64,000 nucleotides of DNA from Conchocele bisecta. Taxonomy: Eukaryota; Mollusca; Bivalvia; Lucinida; Thyasiridae. How positions within the stretch are numbered: position 1 is the first letter of the stretch; every line of letters starts with the position of its first letter. Shown here one piece after another: positions 33,904 through 45,034 of the stretch. Where the stretch lies: positions 1-64,000 of the forward strand of contig JAQRGA010000101.1 in assembly GCA_029237695.1 (NCBI GenBank), in the 5' to 3' direction. Made by a program: the position numbers and the translations under genes. The notes below the pieces were generated by a model. That model searched no databases, was not told where the DNA came from, and was given only the letters and a program-made list of their open reading frames with translations.

Positions 33904-34149
33904 TGTGATTTTTTACCTTCGGGCATCTGCGAAATTTCATGAAATTCTACAAATTTACAATATTTTCTGTACACGGTATCAAAAGTGGACACAACTGTCA
34001 GAGTACATGCGGAATATTCCGCATGTACTCTGACAATTGTGTCTACTTTTGATACCGCGTACAGAAAATATTGTCAACTTTTGACTTTATTTATGAAAAA
34101 TATTGCAAATTTTGTAAACGTAATTAATGAAATCCCATGGCGTGCCTCG
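33893..34149. mobile_element. Family F MITE, intact, at the array end
   Basis: GAGGCATGTCATGTGATTTT at the left and AAATCCCATGGCGTGCCTC at the right. A long perfect hairpin at 33996-34035 (GTCAGAGTACATGCGGAATA and complement) extends with mismatches to 33967-34064. Confidence 0.8.
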
Positions 34150-34660
34150 TATGTAGATTATGGAAGCAGATGAGTGCACTCGCCGCGAGACGGAGAGCCT
34201 TGTAACCAGAAACGTTATTAGTGGTCTATTTGTACGCAGGCTTATGTGCCATCTTCAAGTGCATTCTTCAAATTATTCCCAATAAAATAAAACCACGCTC
34301 GTCTCCTCGTAAAAAAATCGCCAAAAGAAATCAGACAGATTAGAGTAGAACATGTATATAATATGTAGGTTATGATGAACATGTCAGAAAACGTTAAATG
34401 TCAATTTATTCTGATATGCAGTGTTCAAGCTTTTGTTGACGTTGTTGGTTCAATCTGAGGTTATGTTCGCCATGTGTTATCGTAAGCAAAGCCATTTCTT
34501 CAGACGTTTTCTCAAATATAATATGTATACGCCCGTATGTGCGTACATGATTTGGGGCATTACATGATCAGCCCACGTAAATTGAAAATCTCTTGAAATA
34601 TGTGTTGCTACGGGAATCTATCAAAAAAACAAGTCGAAAATATTTTGAACACACAGTTTG
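34150..34660. other. No recognised feature
   Basis: No gene or repeat could be supported between the F element and the next A element. Confidence 0.3.
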
Positions 34661-34663
34661 GAA

Positions 34664-34786
34664 ATATATAGAGAATAGTAGGTTAGTGCCGTGAATGGGA
34701 ATAAATATATGGCAAGGCTTAGGAAACGGGATGGGCGAGGCTCTGCCGAGTACATCCCGTTTCCATGCCGCGCCAGTTAATCAGAG
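34664..34786 (+). mobile_element. Family A palindrome, right end lost
   Basis: TATATAGAGAATAGTAGGTT to CATGCCGCGCCAG; the final arm and module B are missing. Confidence 0.75.
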
Positions 34787-34961
34787 TTTACACGTGGCAT
34801 TTCGGTCTGGCCCACATGTGTTACGAATAGTAAATATCGTAGCTTCAGTGATTATGATTTGCAAAAATATCTGCCAACTTTTGGATAATTTGGATATGTA
34901 AGAATATACCACGTGGTGAAGTCGTTTTGTGTTGATTTGGACGGTGATCGTCCTATAACCT

Positions 34962-35252
34962 GGGGCCGTTTCACTAAAGTTCGTACGATTAAAATGTTCG
35001 TATTTGCAGATCTGGAATAGTCTGTAAATTTCAATTGATTGACTTACATTAAATATAGGATCGTCTGGAAAATAATTTCAATTGATGGATGGATTTGCAT
35101 TTGTTGAGCATAGGCTGCCTATGCAGCCTATGCTCAATAAATGTAAATCCAATAATTGTTTATAAGAAAACTTTTAGTGTGAAATTTACAGACTATCATA
35201 CTTTTGCACTTACGGACATTTTAGTTGTACGAAGTTTAGTGCAACGGCCCCC
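34962..35252. mobile_element. Family B2 foldback
   Basis: GGGGCCGTTTCACTAAAGTT and its complement AACTTCGTACGA... are the ends. The centre is the palindrome GAGCATAGGCTGCCTATGC. About 50 bp in the left arm is duplicated (AATTTCAATTGATTG and AATTTCAATTGATGG). Confidence 0.8.
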
Positions 35253-36125
35253 AGATGGTGTAGTAATCTGTTTCGTCACGTTCTGCCTTTAAATAGTTCT
35301 TCCGAAACATACATCGTTGTGTCAATCCGATTACTGGTGCTCAGTTGACATATATATTCCTTAACCTCGCGTAAGTTTATGACAGCTCGCAGCAGGGTAC
35401 GACAACATGTTGTTTCTTGGCTGCATGCTCAATAACTGTAAATCCAGTCTGCGCAATCTGATCAGAGGCTACAATGCTCGCTACTGAGTCATCGAGACGT
35501 TTTACATCCACCAACAAATAACGTTATTTCTGTATCAGACTTCACGAACATGAGAAAAAATAATAACATACTTAGTCTAATACATTCACCAAATCCTCAA
35601 TAAGCACGATTTGGTCGTGACATGTCAGATTTCGTCTCCAGTTATTAGCTGTTGCGGGGCAATGTTATTAGTTTCTAAATTTGGCAACTGTGAACAAACA
35701 TAGATGTTTTGGTTTCCGTAATTATGTCTAGTCGAAATGGAACCATCTACCATATTTTTTCAACGCGATTGTACAGCTCTAATTACGTCGGGACGTATTG
35801 ATTCTGTCTTAGACATATACTTAGCATTCCGGCCTACATGTATGTTGAAGAAAAACAACGGTACTGTGTATCAGATGATATATAAATTATGTTTTTCGCT
35901 TCATGAGCTGCAAATTAGCTACAATGTAATAGTATATTAAACAATCGCATAATTGCACTTGATAAGATTACATGGTGTTTCCGTCTCAATGCACAGACAT
36001 TCTACGTATTTGCCAAAACCACAATTGAAATCAGAAGTAACGAGTATCAAAAAGCAATACAAAAAATTATTGTACCTTTATCATGCTGCAGAAAACAATA
36101 AACAGACCACAAATATAGCATATTG
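35253..36125. other. No gene; E-like stub
   Basis: Near 35445 GTAAATCCAGTCTGCGCAAT and CTGATCAGAGGCTACAATGC recall the E core. Nothing else can be supported. Confidence 0.3.
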
Positions 36126-36129
36126 TTCT

Positions 36130-36220
36130 TATTTTCCATGACAACACATCTTGGTATTTCATTAGAATTGTCTCAAGGAGACAATTCTAATGAAATGCCA
36201 AGACATGTTTTCATTTCGAA
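36130..36220. mobile_element. Small foldback, GGTATTTCATTAGAATTGTC
   Basis: The left arm ACATCTTGGTATTTCATTAG and complement CTAATGAAATGCCAAGACAT meet at CTCAAGGAG. Same architecture as the foldbacks at 6.1 and 60.6 kb. Confidence 0.65.
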
Positions 36221-36479
36221 GCAAACTATTCAACAATCGATGTATGTTGATGTGTAAACAGTAGTGTGATTTTATTTTAACCAATTCAGATTATGAAATA
36301 CCCAATTGCTTCAGAAATGATGGAGTGACAATACTCAAATACTAATTCCTTATCTGGAACCCTGGTCATATTTTCATGCTACTCATATGTACAGTTGGTT
36401 TCCGAAATACGATGCAAACCTATAATTACGTGTGCATGTATTTTTTCTTACAATCCGTTTCATCATTTCCGTGCATATA

Positions 36480-36699
36480 GGACGACTAAAATGTTCGTAA
36501 ATGCAAACTTATGATAATCTGTCAATTTCACACTAACAATATTTTCTTGTAAACAATTTTTGGATTTACATTTATTGAGCATAGGCTGTATATGCAGCCT
36601 ATGTTCAATAACAGTAAATCCATCAATTGAAATTCCCAGACTATCCTAAAGTTGCACTTACGATCGGTTTAGTCGTACGAAGTTTAGTGAAACGGCCCA
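36480..36699. mobile_element. Family B2 foldback, left end lost
   Basis: ACGACTAAAATGTTCGTAAA through the centre GAGCATAGGCTGTATATGCA to AGTTTAGTGAAACGGCCC. Confidence 0.75.
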
Positions 36700-36702
36700 C
36701 TG

Positions 36703-36800
36703 ATTATCAACTTGTCTGAACATATATTGACAAATGATGTTAACTATTTTGAAATAAGACAACAAATATTGGCAAGATTATCAGAGGCGGCAGTGTACTC
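36703..36800. mobile_element. Family J, core deleted
   Basis: GATTATCAACTTGTCTGAAC, TTTTGAAATAAGACAAC and TTGGCAAGATTATCAGAGGC, GGCAGTGTA. Outer halves only. Confidence 0.55.
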
Positions 36801-36976
36801 TTGATAATGGACTGAACGAATAGCTCGACCAAGACCAAACACACTTACTGAATTCCTGCATAAGCACGGGGTACGTGCGGTATAAGTAATGTTCCAGAAA
36901 TCGCAGATTTAGCACGAATCCATCCAGTGTTATTATATTTGGATTGCCTTTCGGGACATGTCTGGACGTTTCATAT

Positions 36977-37012
36977 GGCTGTGACTGGAGAAACTGGGCT
37001 TATGGCGCATCA
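36977..37012. mobile_element. Family E terminus fragment
   Basis: GGCTGTGACTGGAGAAACTG and GGCTTATGGC only. Confidence 0.45.
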
Positions 37013-37106
37013 ATTGCGGCGCATCATTTGCGTTCACTCTGGCACCTAATACATGTAGCACCTTGCAACACTTTGATTATAATATTACTACTGATGTTAT
37101 CACATT

Positions 37107-37267
37107 GATACATTGTCCACTTGTGTTTCTGTATTTACACAGCACATGGGCAATGTATGGACATGAGGATGTGATAGCACAGTTAGGTCACGTTCGTCCG
37201 CATGTACGAGGAGATAATCCACGAGCTAAATTCGTCCGCATGTACGAGGAGATAATCCGCGAGCTAC
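37107..37267. mobile_element. Family C element, single-unit form
   Basis: TTGATACATTGTCCACTTGT, TTTACACAGCACATGGGCAA, GGACATGAGGATGTGATAGC and CACGTTCGTCCGCATGTACG. GTCCGCATGTACGAGGAGAT occurs twice at 37197 and 37236. This is the unamplified version of the locus expanded at 30.19-30.66 kb. Confidence 0.7.
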
Positions 37268-37274
37268 ATGTGGC

Positions 37275-37586
37275 ATATATAGAGAATAGTAGGTTAGTGC
37301 CGTGAATGGGAAAAAATATCTGGCAAGGCTTAGGAAACGGGATGGGCGAGGCTCTGCCGAGCACATCCCGTTTCCGTGCCGCGCCAGATATGTTTTCCCA
37401 TTCAAGGCACTAACCTACTATTCTATTTATCCCGTCAACACCTACAAATGGCTTTAAAATGAAAAACAAATAGCCCCAGCCACCACACATATTCATACGC
37501 AGTGATTAGGTCGTATTGACAGGATATCAAAAAATGTTTCACGGCACCGTGTTTCACGGCACATACGCACTGTGTTGACGGGATCA
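37275..37586 (+). mobile_element. A+B double-palindrome MITE
   Basis: Module A from TATATAGAGAATAGTAGG to about 37425; module B TTTATCCCGTCAACACC (37426) to GTGTTGACGGGATCA. The second most complete copy. Confidence 0.85.
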
Positions 37587-37605
37587 AAGCATGACATATG
37601 TTTCA

Positions 37606-37705
37606 CTGACTCATTGGCGAACAGTGTTGGCCATGTACATGTAGGCGCATAAGGTCTGATCTTGGGCTACACTAGTCGCTGGCGCCGTATACCTAATTAT
37701 CCAGT
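37606..37705. mobile_element. Family E fragment
   Basis: TTGGCGAACAGTGTTGGCC, AAGGTCTGATCTTGGGCTAC and ACTAGTCGC are E core words. Both ends are lost. Confidence 0.45.
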
Positions 37706-37906
37706 CTGATCTAAATTGAATGCGTCTACAACACCATGGAAAGCAAATATAACATGATCGGCCCTCCTGTGAATCGTATATAGACTGGCATATAGAAACC
37801 CACAGTTCGTACTCTGATAGTAAGTGTTATTATATACGCACTCTCGTTTCTTATTGAAACACAATGGAACGCAAGACGTCAATAGTTATAGGTTAGTTGT
37901 ACATGT

Positions 37907-38462
37907 ATGTAGATATATGCACGAGTTCCGCAGCGCAACGATATTGCGCTATCGTTGCGCGGCGGAACGAGTGGAATATATCCACATACAAATCAAATAA
38001 CATTTTTTTATTATATAAGTACATAATTCGCAATATATTTGCGCTTCAAAACATATACAAAATGTAATTAAAATAAACAAATTAGTGGCGATTCAGAAGG
38101 AACTACTTCGCGAGGGGTGAAGCGTAGTTCCGGCACTGACCAATATGAACTCACGAGACGTCAATATGGAAATATATTGACGTCTTGTGTTGCATTGTGT
38201 TTCAATGGGAAACGAAAGTACGTATATAATAATTGCCCTTATTTACGTCGCTTTACTTCATATTAGTCAGTGTCGGAACTCCGTTTCACCTCGAATAATA
38301 GTTACTTTTAAACCACCACTTATTTGTTTATTTTATTTCTCGTTTGCATAATTTTTGAGGCGCATATAAATTGCGAGTGATTTACGTAACTATATAATAC
38401 AAAGGTTATTTGATTTGTATGTGGATATATGCCACTCGTTCCGCCGCGCAACGATATTGTGC
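37907..38462. mobile_element. Family P long foldback
   Basis: A left palindrome (37907-37990) GAGTTCCGCAGCGCAACGAT with its complement is followed by CCACATACAAATCAAATAAC. The same words return inverted at 38407-38455 (GTTATTTGATTTGTATGTGG, CACTCGTTCCGCCGCGCAAC). Inside, GTTCCGGCACTGACCAATAT faces ATATTAGTCAGTGTCGGAAC, so almost the whole 500 bp can fold on itself. GACGTCAATATGG is at the centre. Confidence 0.75.
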
Positions 38463-38908
38463 TCCTAAAGCTAGTCATGATATGACTGGGATGCGACTGT
38501 TGGCGAAAATTGAGAACGACATTCGCGAGGAAGTTTCCAAAATGTCTCGAATTGTTCGCAGTGGTTCTCAATTTCCTCTCGTGAGTCGCAGGGCCTCGCT
38601 CTCAGTCGCTGGAATTTTGAACATGTTCAAAAAATTCGTGCGACAAATTCTCTCTCAAAATAGTCACAGAGTCGTGACGGGCGTCTCGAACCCGTCTCGA
38701 ACCCTTCTCAAATTAGTTTCCGTGAGTCAGAAAGTGAGAAAAATGTGAGACAACTTTGTGAGGAGTTTGTTTCGACCTACAAAACTAAATTGTGATGATT
38801 GGAGAAAAAAATTATAATCTGACATTCCGGTCTCAGGCGCGAGCTGCCTATTTCTCAATTGTCACGCATAATTGTCGCGCGACTGTCGCGCGAATGTCAG
38901 GCGACACT
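38463..38908. other. Unexplained CG-word-rich block
   Basis: Contains GTCTCGAACCCGTCTCGAAC, GAGAACGACATTCGCGAGG, and near the end GTCGCGCGACTGTCGCGCGA, a short dyad. A plus-strand frame of about 112 codons starts inside family P and is therefore not convincing. It may be a degraded repeat not otherwise present here. Confidence 0.35.
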
Positions 38909-38912
38909 ATGT

Positions 38913-39079
38913 GTAGGTGTTGACGGGATAAATAGAATAGTAGGATAGTGCCGTGAATGGGAAAACATATCTGGAGCGGCACGGAAACGGGATGTGTTCG
39001 GCAGAGCCTCGCCCATCCCGTTTCCTAAGCCACGTCACATAGTTTTCCCATTCACAGCACTAACCTACTATTCTCTATA
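38913..39079 (-). mobile_element. Family A palindrome with B stub
   Basis: GTAGGTGTTGACGGGATAAA (one B end, 38913-38932) joined to module A AGTAGGATAGTGCCGTGAAT to CACTAACCTACTATTC. The rest of B is absent. Confidence 0.8.
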
Positions 39080-39124
39080 TGTAAAGCATACGATCTTTAT
39101 GAATTCCAGCTTATTGCATGCTTA

Positions 39125-39663
39125 CATAGAACTTTAAATATGGGGTCCCGCACATCGGGGTGTATTGTAGGGATTATCGTTTATTGTTTCAACCATTAGA
39201 CATTTCATTAATATACACAAATATCAATTAATTTGTATTACCTGGTAGTTATTGGCATTATTTCCCATAATTTGAATGACGGATTTTAATAATTTTGAGG
39301 CCATGGGAGATAACCGCGTTTCCTCAAACTATTAACAAAAATCAATATATATTAAACAGAAATCAATATGTATTCGTACAATGCATTTTATGGTGTACAA
39401 TAATTATACTTTATAAGATATCGACATCAGTCGTCATTAAATTATATACATTACTTATTTAATTAATTAAAACTAATCACCATTTTCTTCACATGTACAT
39501 ACACTGGCGATCACCACTGCCGACACGAAACTGAAATATTAGTTAATACAGTAACTGTGTAAAAACGGACACATGTTAAAAACATTTGGAATAGTTACAT
39601 AATTAGGTACCCGCTTAATTTCCATAAATATGCATTTTTAAATAATTTGAGGGCACTCACCTT
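39125..39663 (+). mobile_element. Ancient family G copy
   Basis: Diverged but collinear: TTATTGGCATTATTTCCCAT, GGGAGATAACCGCGTTTCCT, ATGGTGTACAATAATTATAC and a right end GAGGGCACTCACCTTTAA. It shows G has been active for a long time. Confidence 0.55.
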
Positions 39664-39829
39664 TAATACTAAATCATAAAGACGCTCGTATTGAATATTG
39701 GCTTCTCGCATTAAGGCAGGTGTACGCCAGGAAGTAATATTGTCCTTCAGCCGCGATATGGAGTAAGTACCATTGACAATCGATTGCTAAGCAAATGCAT
39801 ATTATACATGTATCCGTTGTTATTGTGGC

Positions 39830-40362
39830 TTAAAGGTACATGCCCATTCAGTAGGTACAAAATGTTCTTTACATCAGAGACATCACCTGAGACATTTCCT
39901 GGCAAAGTAAACATTCATGCGCCATTATCCCACGTACTGATTGGCATTCTTATACATTTTATATCAGACGTAAATTTACACACTGATATCAGGGGCGATA
40001 ACCGTGTTTGCTTAAAATTTTTTAAGTTTTAACGACATTACTATTTAATCTCTGTATTTATTTTATGATGTGCAATGATCATACTTTAAAATCTGTCGAA
40101 AATATTATTTTTTTAGGTGACGCATTTCTTTAGTATAAATAATTAAAAAATATCATGCCTCATTTGCATATGAACATGATAAAGAAAATAGCCTGATACC
40201 ACCGCGCGTCACTATCAGATAGTAAAATATCTTACTAAATGATTATATATGTATAGCGGGCACTTGTAACGTTTAGAACTGGTGGAATAGTGACACAGTT
40301 ATACACTTATTTAATTCCTATAAAAGACATTTTGGGCTTACTGAGTGGGCATGTACCTTTAA
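39830..40362 (+). mobile_element. Family G MITE, copy 3 (complete)
   Basis: AGGTACATGCCCATTCAGTA at the left and CTGAGTGGGCATGTACCT at the right, flanked by TTAA (39830-39833 and 40359-40362). Very similar to the 20.6 kb copy. Confidence 0.88.
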
Positions 40363-40434
40363 AGCAACTGACCTTCCGAGACAAAAACACGACTGTTGAT
40401 TCGACATCATCGGCGGCGTTCGGTGATAACTCCT

Positions 40435-40658
40435 GCACTACCGCCTGCGTTAATCTTTCACATATTATCAACGGTTCTACACATCTATTAGCAATGCCAA
40501 CTCGCATTCAAGCAATTTGATTGTCTGAGCCTGAGTTGTACACAGCTCAGGCCCAGTCAATGAAGCTGCTTAATACAAGCACTCAAGTTTTTTGAAATAC
40601 AGAAATTGACAAATATTTGAAACATTAGTGCAGGCAGTAGTGTACTATAAATAGACAT
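40435..40658. mobile_element. Family J MITE, complete
   Basis: CACTACCGCCTGCGTTAATC at the left, core GAGCCTGAGTTGTACACAGC, right end TTAGTGCAGGCAGTAGTG. One of the best J copies. Confidence 0.78.
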
Positions 40659-41340
40659 GTATAATACCATGCTAGGTACATATACGTGTATTCTAATATC
40701 AACTTTATCCGGCAATGCTTTTGAACGTGTAAGAATTGCGAGCCGAGTCTGATAAACTTGGTATCAAAATACACGAGCATGGTATTATGGTTATCAGATA
40801 ATGTTCTATACTACAGAATGGGTAAATGTGACGAACTTATATTGAAAGAACGCGGGATAAAAATGGACACGACTATACGTGTCGATCACGCAAGACGCTG
40901 TGTAATTTCACAAGATCATAACGAGCTTACTGGTCTAACAAACAGTGCCGACGCTGTTGTTGTGGTTCGCTGTAAACCGTTACATGTAGTATGGATCCGG
41001 GTGTCCGATTTACAGACGTTCCACTGTAATTCAGGTTATATGAGGGTGGCAATGTAATATGCCTGTGCGCGATATCCACAGGTTGAGAAAGGTTCTACAT
41101 TGTATTACAATTTAGAAAGTTGCATATCCATTTACTGTGGATTTGAAACAACTTATAAATAGTTCCTCCATCAGTGTAAGTTACTTCCCTTTGTTGGACA
41201 CAGGTAAACACTGTCGGCCATGTTAGGAGGCAATATTCCATTAGGCCCTATAGACAAATATGGAAAATAATCCAAGTTACGGAATTACTAAATATTGCTC
41301 AAAAAAGAAAACCCACTTGTCTTTACATGTGATTTATTTG
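40659..41340. other. No gene; K-like right end
   Basis: CCGGGTGTCCGATTTACAGA and CGTTCCACTGTA at 40996-41031 is a lone K terminus. A 99-codon frame covers it and is not credible. Confidence 0.35.
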
Positions 41341-41897
41341 AACCGGGAATCCCCTACTGTTCACCCTCCCAGATCCCCTAGTGTAACCGGGAATCCCCTA
41401 CTGTTCACCCTCTCATAGTGTAACTGGGAATCCCCTACTGTTCACCATGTGTAACCGGGAATCCCCTACTGTTTACCCTCTCCTAGTGTAACCGGGAATC
41501 CCCTACTGTTCACCCTTCCCTAGTGTAACCGGGAATCCCCTACTGTTCACCCTCTCCTAGTGTAACCAGGAATCCCTACTGTTCACCCTCTCCTAGTGTA
41601 ACGGGGAATCTCTAATGTTTACCCTCTCCTAGTGTAACCGGGAATGCCCTACTGTTTACCCTCTCCTAGTGTAACGGGGAATCCCTACTGTTCATCCTCC
41701 CCTAGTGTAACCGGGAATCCCCTATACTGTTCACCCTCTCCAAATGTAACCGGGAATCACCTACTGTTCACCCTCTCCTAGTGTAACGGGGAATCCCCTA
41801 CTGTTCACCCTCCCCTAGTGTAACCGGGAATCCCTTACTGTTCTCCCTCTCCAAATGTAACCGGGAATCCCCTACTGTTCACCCTCCCCTAGTGTAA
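41341..41897 (+). repeat. Minisatellite, about 15 x 37 bp
   Basis: Unit GTGTAACCGGGAATCCCCTA plus CTGTTCACCCTCTCCTA. About 15 copies with single-base changes and a few one-base indels. Not CRISPR: there are no unique spacers and the unit is continuous. Confidence 0.95.
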
Positions 41898-41937
41898 CCC
41901 CGGTTACACTAGAGGAGGGTCAACAGTAGGCGATTCT
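41898..41937 (-). repeat. Inverted terminal unit of the 37-bp array
   Basis: CCGGTTACACTAGAGGAGGG and TCAACAGTAGGCGATTC are one array unit in reverse, directly joined to the last forward unit, making a hairpin at the array end. Confidence 0.85.
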
Positions 41938-42121
41938 ACAAAGCACTAACATTAATATCAGAGTATACATGTATATGTCCATTCAATATTAACATTTCGC
42001 TTACAGTTACATATAGTTTTTCCCACAAAGATGGCTGAAAAGGAAGACAACTCCGCGTCACATTAGCTAATCTGGGAAGTGTGTATTCCACACAAATGAT
42101 AATAAGCATCATAAACCCCAA

Positions 42122-42326
42122 TTTATCCCGTCAACCAGTGCGTATGTGCCGTGAAACACGGTGCCGTGAAACAGTTTTGATATCCTGTCAATACGACCTG
42201 ATCACCGCGTATGAATATATGCGGTGACTGGGGTTACTTTTTTGCAGAGCCTCGCCCATCCCGTTTCCTAAGCCTTGCCAGATATTTTTTCCCATTCACA
42301 GCACTAACCTACTATTCTCTATATAT
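42122..42326 (-). mobile_element. A+B element with deletion over the junction
   Basis: TTTATCCCGTCAACCAGTGC, GTGCCGTGAAACACGGTGCC, then GCAGAGCCTCGCCCATCCCG and GCACTAACCTACTATTC. The B right end and the A left arm are deleted. Confidence 0.8.
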
Positions 42327-42412
42327 ACGCAGCCCAGTGTAGAGGTTCCAGTGTTGTTACATGTATGCCACCAAATGATGCATCGCTTGTTTGATTATAA
42401 ATAGTGTCACTT

Positions 42413-42699
42413 TGTGAAACACGGTGCTGTGAAACATTTTTGATATTCTGTCAATACGATCTACTCACTGCGTATGAATATGTGCGGTGTCTGGGGTTAT
42501 TGTTTTGTATTTTAAAGCCACTTGTACATGTAGATGTTGACCTGATAAATAGAATAGTAGGTTAGTGCCGTCAATGCGAACACATACCTGGCGCGGCACG
42601 GAAACGGGATGTGCTCGGCAGAGCCTCGCCCATCCCGTTTCCTAAGCCTTGCCAGATATTTTCCCCCATTCACGGCACTAACCTACTATAATTCTCTAT
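42413..42699 (-). mobile_element. A+B element, outer B end lost
   Basis: GTGAAACACGGTGCTGTGAA, GATGTTGACCTGATAAATAG, then a full A palindrome to CACTAACCTACTATAATTC. Confidence 0.8.
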
Positions 42700-42789
42700 T
42701 TACGTTGTTTTCAAGTGGGAACCAAGGGCATTGCTGTATGCGACGTAATGAGTGCGCGTATACTGGTTGGTAATGGCTATGTTAAAGCT

Positions 42790-43150
42790 TGTGTCACATC
42801 TAGTAGGCAAAACATGTTCTTTATAGAAACTATTCCACCAGTTTTAAAAATGACGAGTACCCGCTATCCATATACATGTACATGTATAATCATTTAGTAA
42901 TCTTTGTTTTACTGATAGTAACTCGCTGTGGTATCAGGCTATTTCCATATACAAATTAAATGTGTCACCTGAACAAATATTCGACACAGTATAAAGTATG
43001 ATCATTGCACATCAAACAATAAATGCAGAGAATAAATAGTAATTTCCGTTAACATTTTCAGGAAACACGGTTATCGCCCCTGATATCAGTGCGGAAATTC
43101 ACGTTTGATATACAAAGATTAATACTGCCAATTAATGTATATTTTTCCCG
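42790..43150 (-). mobile_element. Family G, ends eroded
   Basis: CATGTTCTTTATAGAAACTA, TGTGGTATCAGGCTATTTCC, GAAACACGGTTATCGCCCCT. No terminal repeats left. Confidence 0.65.
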
Positions 43151-43205
43151 AAAAAAAATCATATCTAAAGAATGTAGGAAACAAATGTGTGTGCATAAAT
43201 GATTA

Positions 43206-43345
43206 CAGTGGAACCTCTCTAAACCAGACACCAAGAAAACATCTGTGCTCTTATGTTTACGGATTTCTTGGTCATCTATCTCAGGTGACAATGCCTGTTC
43301 ATGATCGCATAGCACACAACTGTGGCTCGGAGTTATCTCCCGTGG
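43206..43345. mobile_element. Family K (pogo-like), right end lost
   Basis: TA then CAGTGGAACCTCTCTAAACC, ATCTATCTCAGGTGACAATG and CGCATAGCACACAACTGTGG. Confidence 0.7.
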
Positions 43346-43494
43346 TGTCCGCATTAAAGAGGATCGAGTGTAATAGCATGTGGAACCCCAGCTTTAGGTT
43401 TAATTTGGAAACAATCAGTCAATACATTAAATCATCAACTAGTTAACTTTTACTGGGGAAGGATAATGTTATCGGTACGAGAAAATAAAGGGAT

Positions 43495-43545
43495 TTTATT
43501 GAAGATTTGACCAGTACAGATCTTGATCAGCAAACACACATTTAC
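43495..43545. mobile_element. Family E core fragment
   Basis: GAAGATTTGACCAGTACAGA and TCTTGATCAGC only. Confidence 0.35.
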
Positions 43546-43583
43546 ATCCTGGTGCAGTTTATAACGATTTAATAATTATAAAC

Positions 43584-43862
43584 AACCGCCTGCGTTAATC
43601 TTGCCAAGTTATCATGTTTCTAAACATCTATTGGTCGTAACCCGAAAATGTATGTCTGTAACGCAGGCGTTACATACATAAAGTTCGGGTTACTGTTGGC
43701 GATGACAACTCGCAAACAAGTAAGTTGTTTGTCTGATCCTGACTATAGCAGAGTTCTGGCTCAGCCAATCGAACTGCTTCATTTCGAGCTAAATATTCAT
43801 TTAATTTGAAATAAAGAAACTGAAAATCATTGACAAGGTTAGCGCAGTCGGTAGTGTATTGG
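43584..43862. mobile_element. Family J MITE with a nested mini-palindrome
   Basis: ACCGCCTGCGTTAATCTTGC to GGTTAGCGCAGTCGGTAGTG. Between ATCTATTGG and TTGGCGATGACAAC a 57-bp palindrome is inserted (43634-43692): GTAACCCGAAAATGTATGTC, TGTAACGCAGGCGTTACATA and complement. A related half is at 56035 and 56942. Confidence 0.7.
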
Positions 43863-43983
43863 AAATATTTCTTGAACTCAATAGCTCACGTACGGTGGCA
43901 CAGACGGGACATGTAAACAGTTTTTATTTTTTTCTTTCACGTTCTCACGCAAAGCGGTTTCAAGGTGCATGATCACGTGGTTA

Positions 43984-44372
43984 TAACAACAACAACAGTG
44001 GCTGAAAGTGTTGAAATCTTGAAAGTATTATTTGATATTTTCCTTAATGTGAAACTGATTTTGATGAAATATGGTGCAGCAAACGCGTCTTCATGAGCTG
44101 CATTTGGTGGTCCAGGGAGTTTGGCACCGACTTATATCGTTTTTGCGAATAATCGATTTCCGTGTCGGAGACACGGAAATCGATTCTTCGCAAAAACAAC
44201 AGAAGTTTGGGCGAAAATACAGAGACCACCAATTGCAGCTGAACAAGACACGTTTGATGCGCCATATTTCATCAAAATCCGTTTCGTAATAAGGAAACTA
44301 TAAAAGAATACGTACTTTGAATCAGATGGATTCTGGAAATGTCAGTACTTGTTGTTGTTGTTAGTACCACGT
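43984..44372. mobile_element. Long foldback, about 390 bp
   Basis: Arms run from TAACAACAACAACAGTGG to the complementary CTTGTTGTTGTTGTTAG. The middle arms include GATTTTGATGAAATATGGTG facing CGCCATATTTCATCAAAATC, and the centre ATCGATTTCCGTGTCGGAGA folds perfectly. Frames on both strands look alike because the DNA is self-complementary. Confidence 0.8.
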
Positions 44373-44676
44373 GTTTGGTATGCGTGTTTGGTACACCTTG
44401 TTTGGTATGCGCACGCAAAACATATCGCGTGCGAAATCAAAACATATTGTGTGCGCACGCGAAAGTAAAGCAATATGTCCATCCATGATCCCTCTGTGAC
44501 ACAGCATAAATACATTTTGTATGACGTTTCATTTTAATGGTATCGCCCAAAAGATTCAAATGAACCATTACTACAATATGTCCGAAGGAACACAATGTTG
44601 CCTTGATTTTGTTGATTAAAGTGTATTATATCCTCAAGTAAACTAACTCTCAGACGTTTTTACGATTCAATGGAAC

Positions 44677-44922
44677 TTAACCCCTTGAACCCGAAAGCCC
44701 GCTATGTCGGGATTTGCAAACAGTGCAGATCCAGATGAGCCGGCTCGAAACGAGCCGTCTCATCAGGATCTACACTTTTTGGCAAGTAGTTTTCATATGT
44801 TTTATTTTAGAACAAAAAACACACCTTTTCATAAATTAACTAATGTGAAAATCATTTTGTGACGATTGGATTGGTCGGAAAATTAGCATATCACAGTCTA
44901 TTCCAGTTATATAGAGTTGACA
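44677..44922. mobile_element. Family M MITE (piggyBac-like)
   Basis: TTAA then CCCCTTGAACCCGAAAGCCC; core GATCCAGATGAGCCGGCTCG, AAACGAGCCGTCTCATCAGG; right side AGCATATCACAGTCTATTCC. The right terminus is degraded. Confidence 0.7.
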
Positions 44923-45034
44923 TGATTAATCATCTATTTGTTTATGGCTAAAAACGCGCCGTCTACAATGTAAATGTGTGAACATGCACATTCACAGTTT
45001 CTTATATTGCATTTCTAAAATACACCGCACTATC

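Noticed and set aside
38410..38748. 112-codon plus-strand frame
   Set aside because: It starts inside the family P terminus and has no recognisable domain; kept only as an unexplained block.
41341..41897. Regular repeats that might suggest a CRISPR array (also at 48.9 and 30.2 kb)
   Set aside because: The units are contiguous with no unique spacers, no cas genes are near, and the DNA is eukaryotic.
44071..44303. Similar 60-73-codon frames on both strands
   Set aside because: The two strands read alike because the region is a foldback; no selection for a protein is implied.
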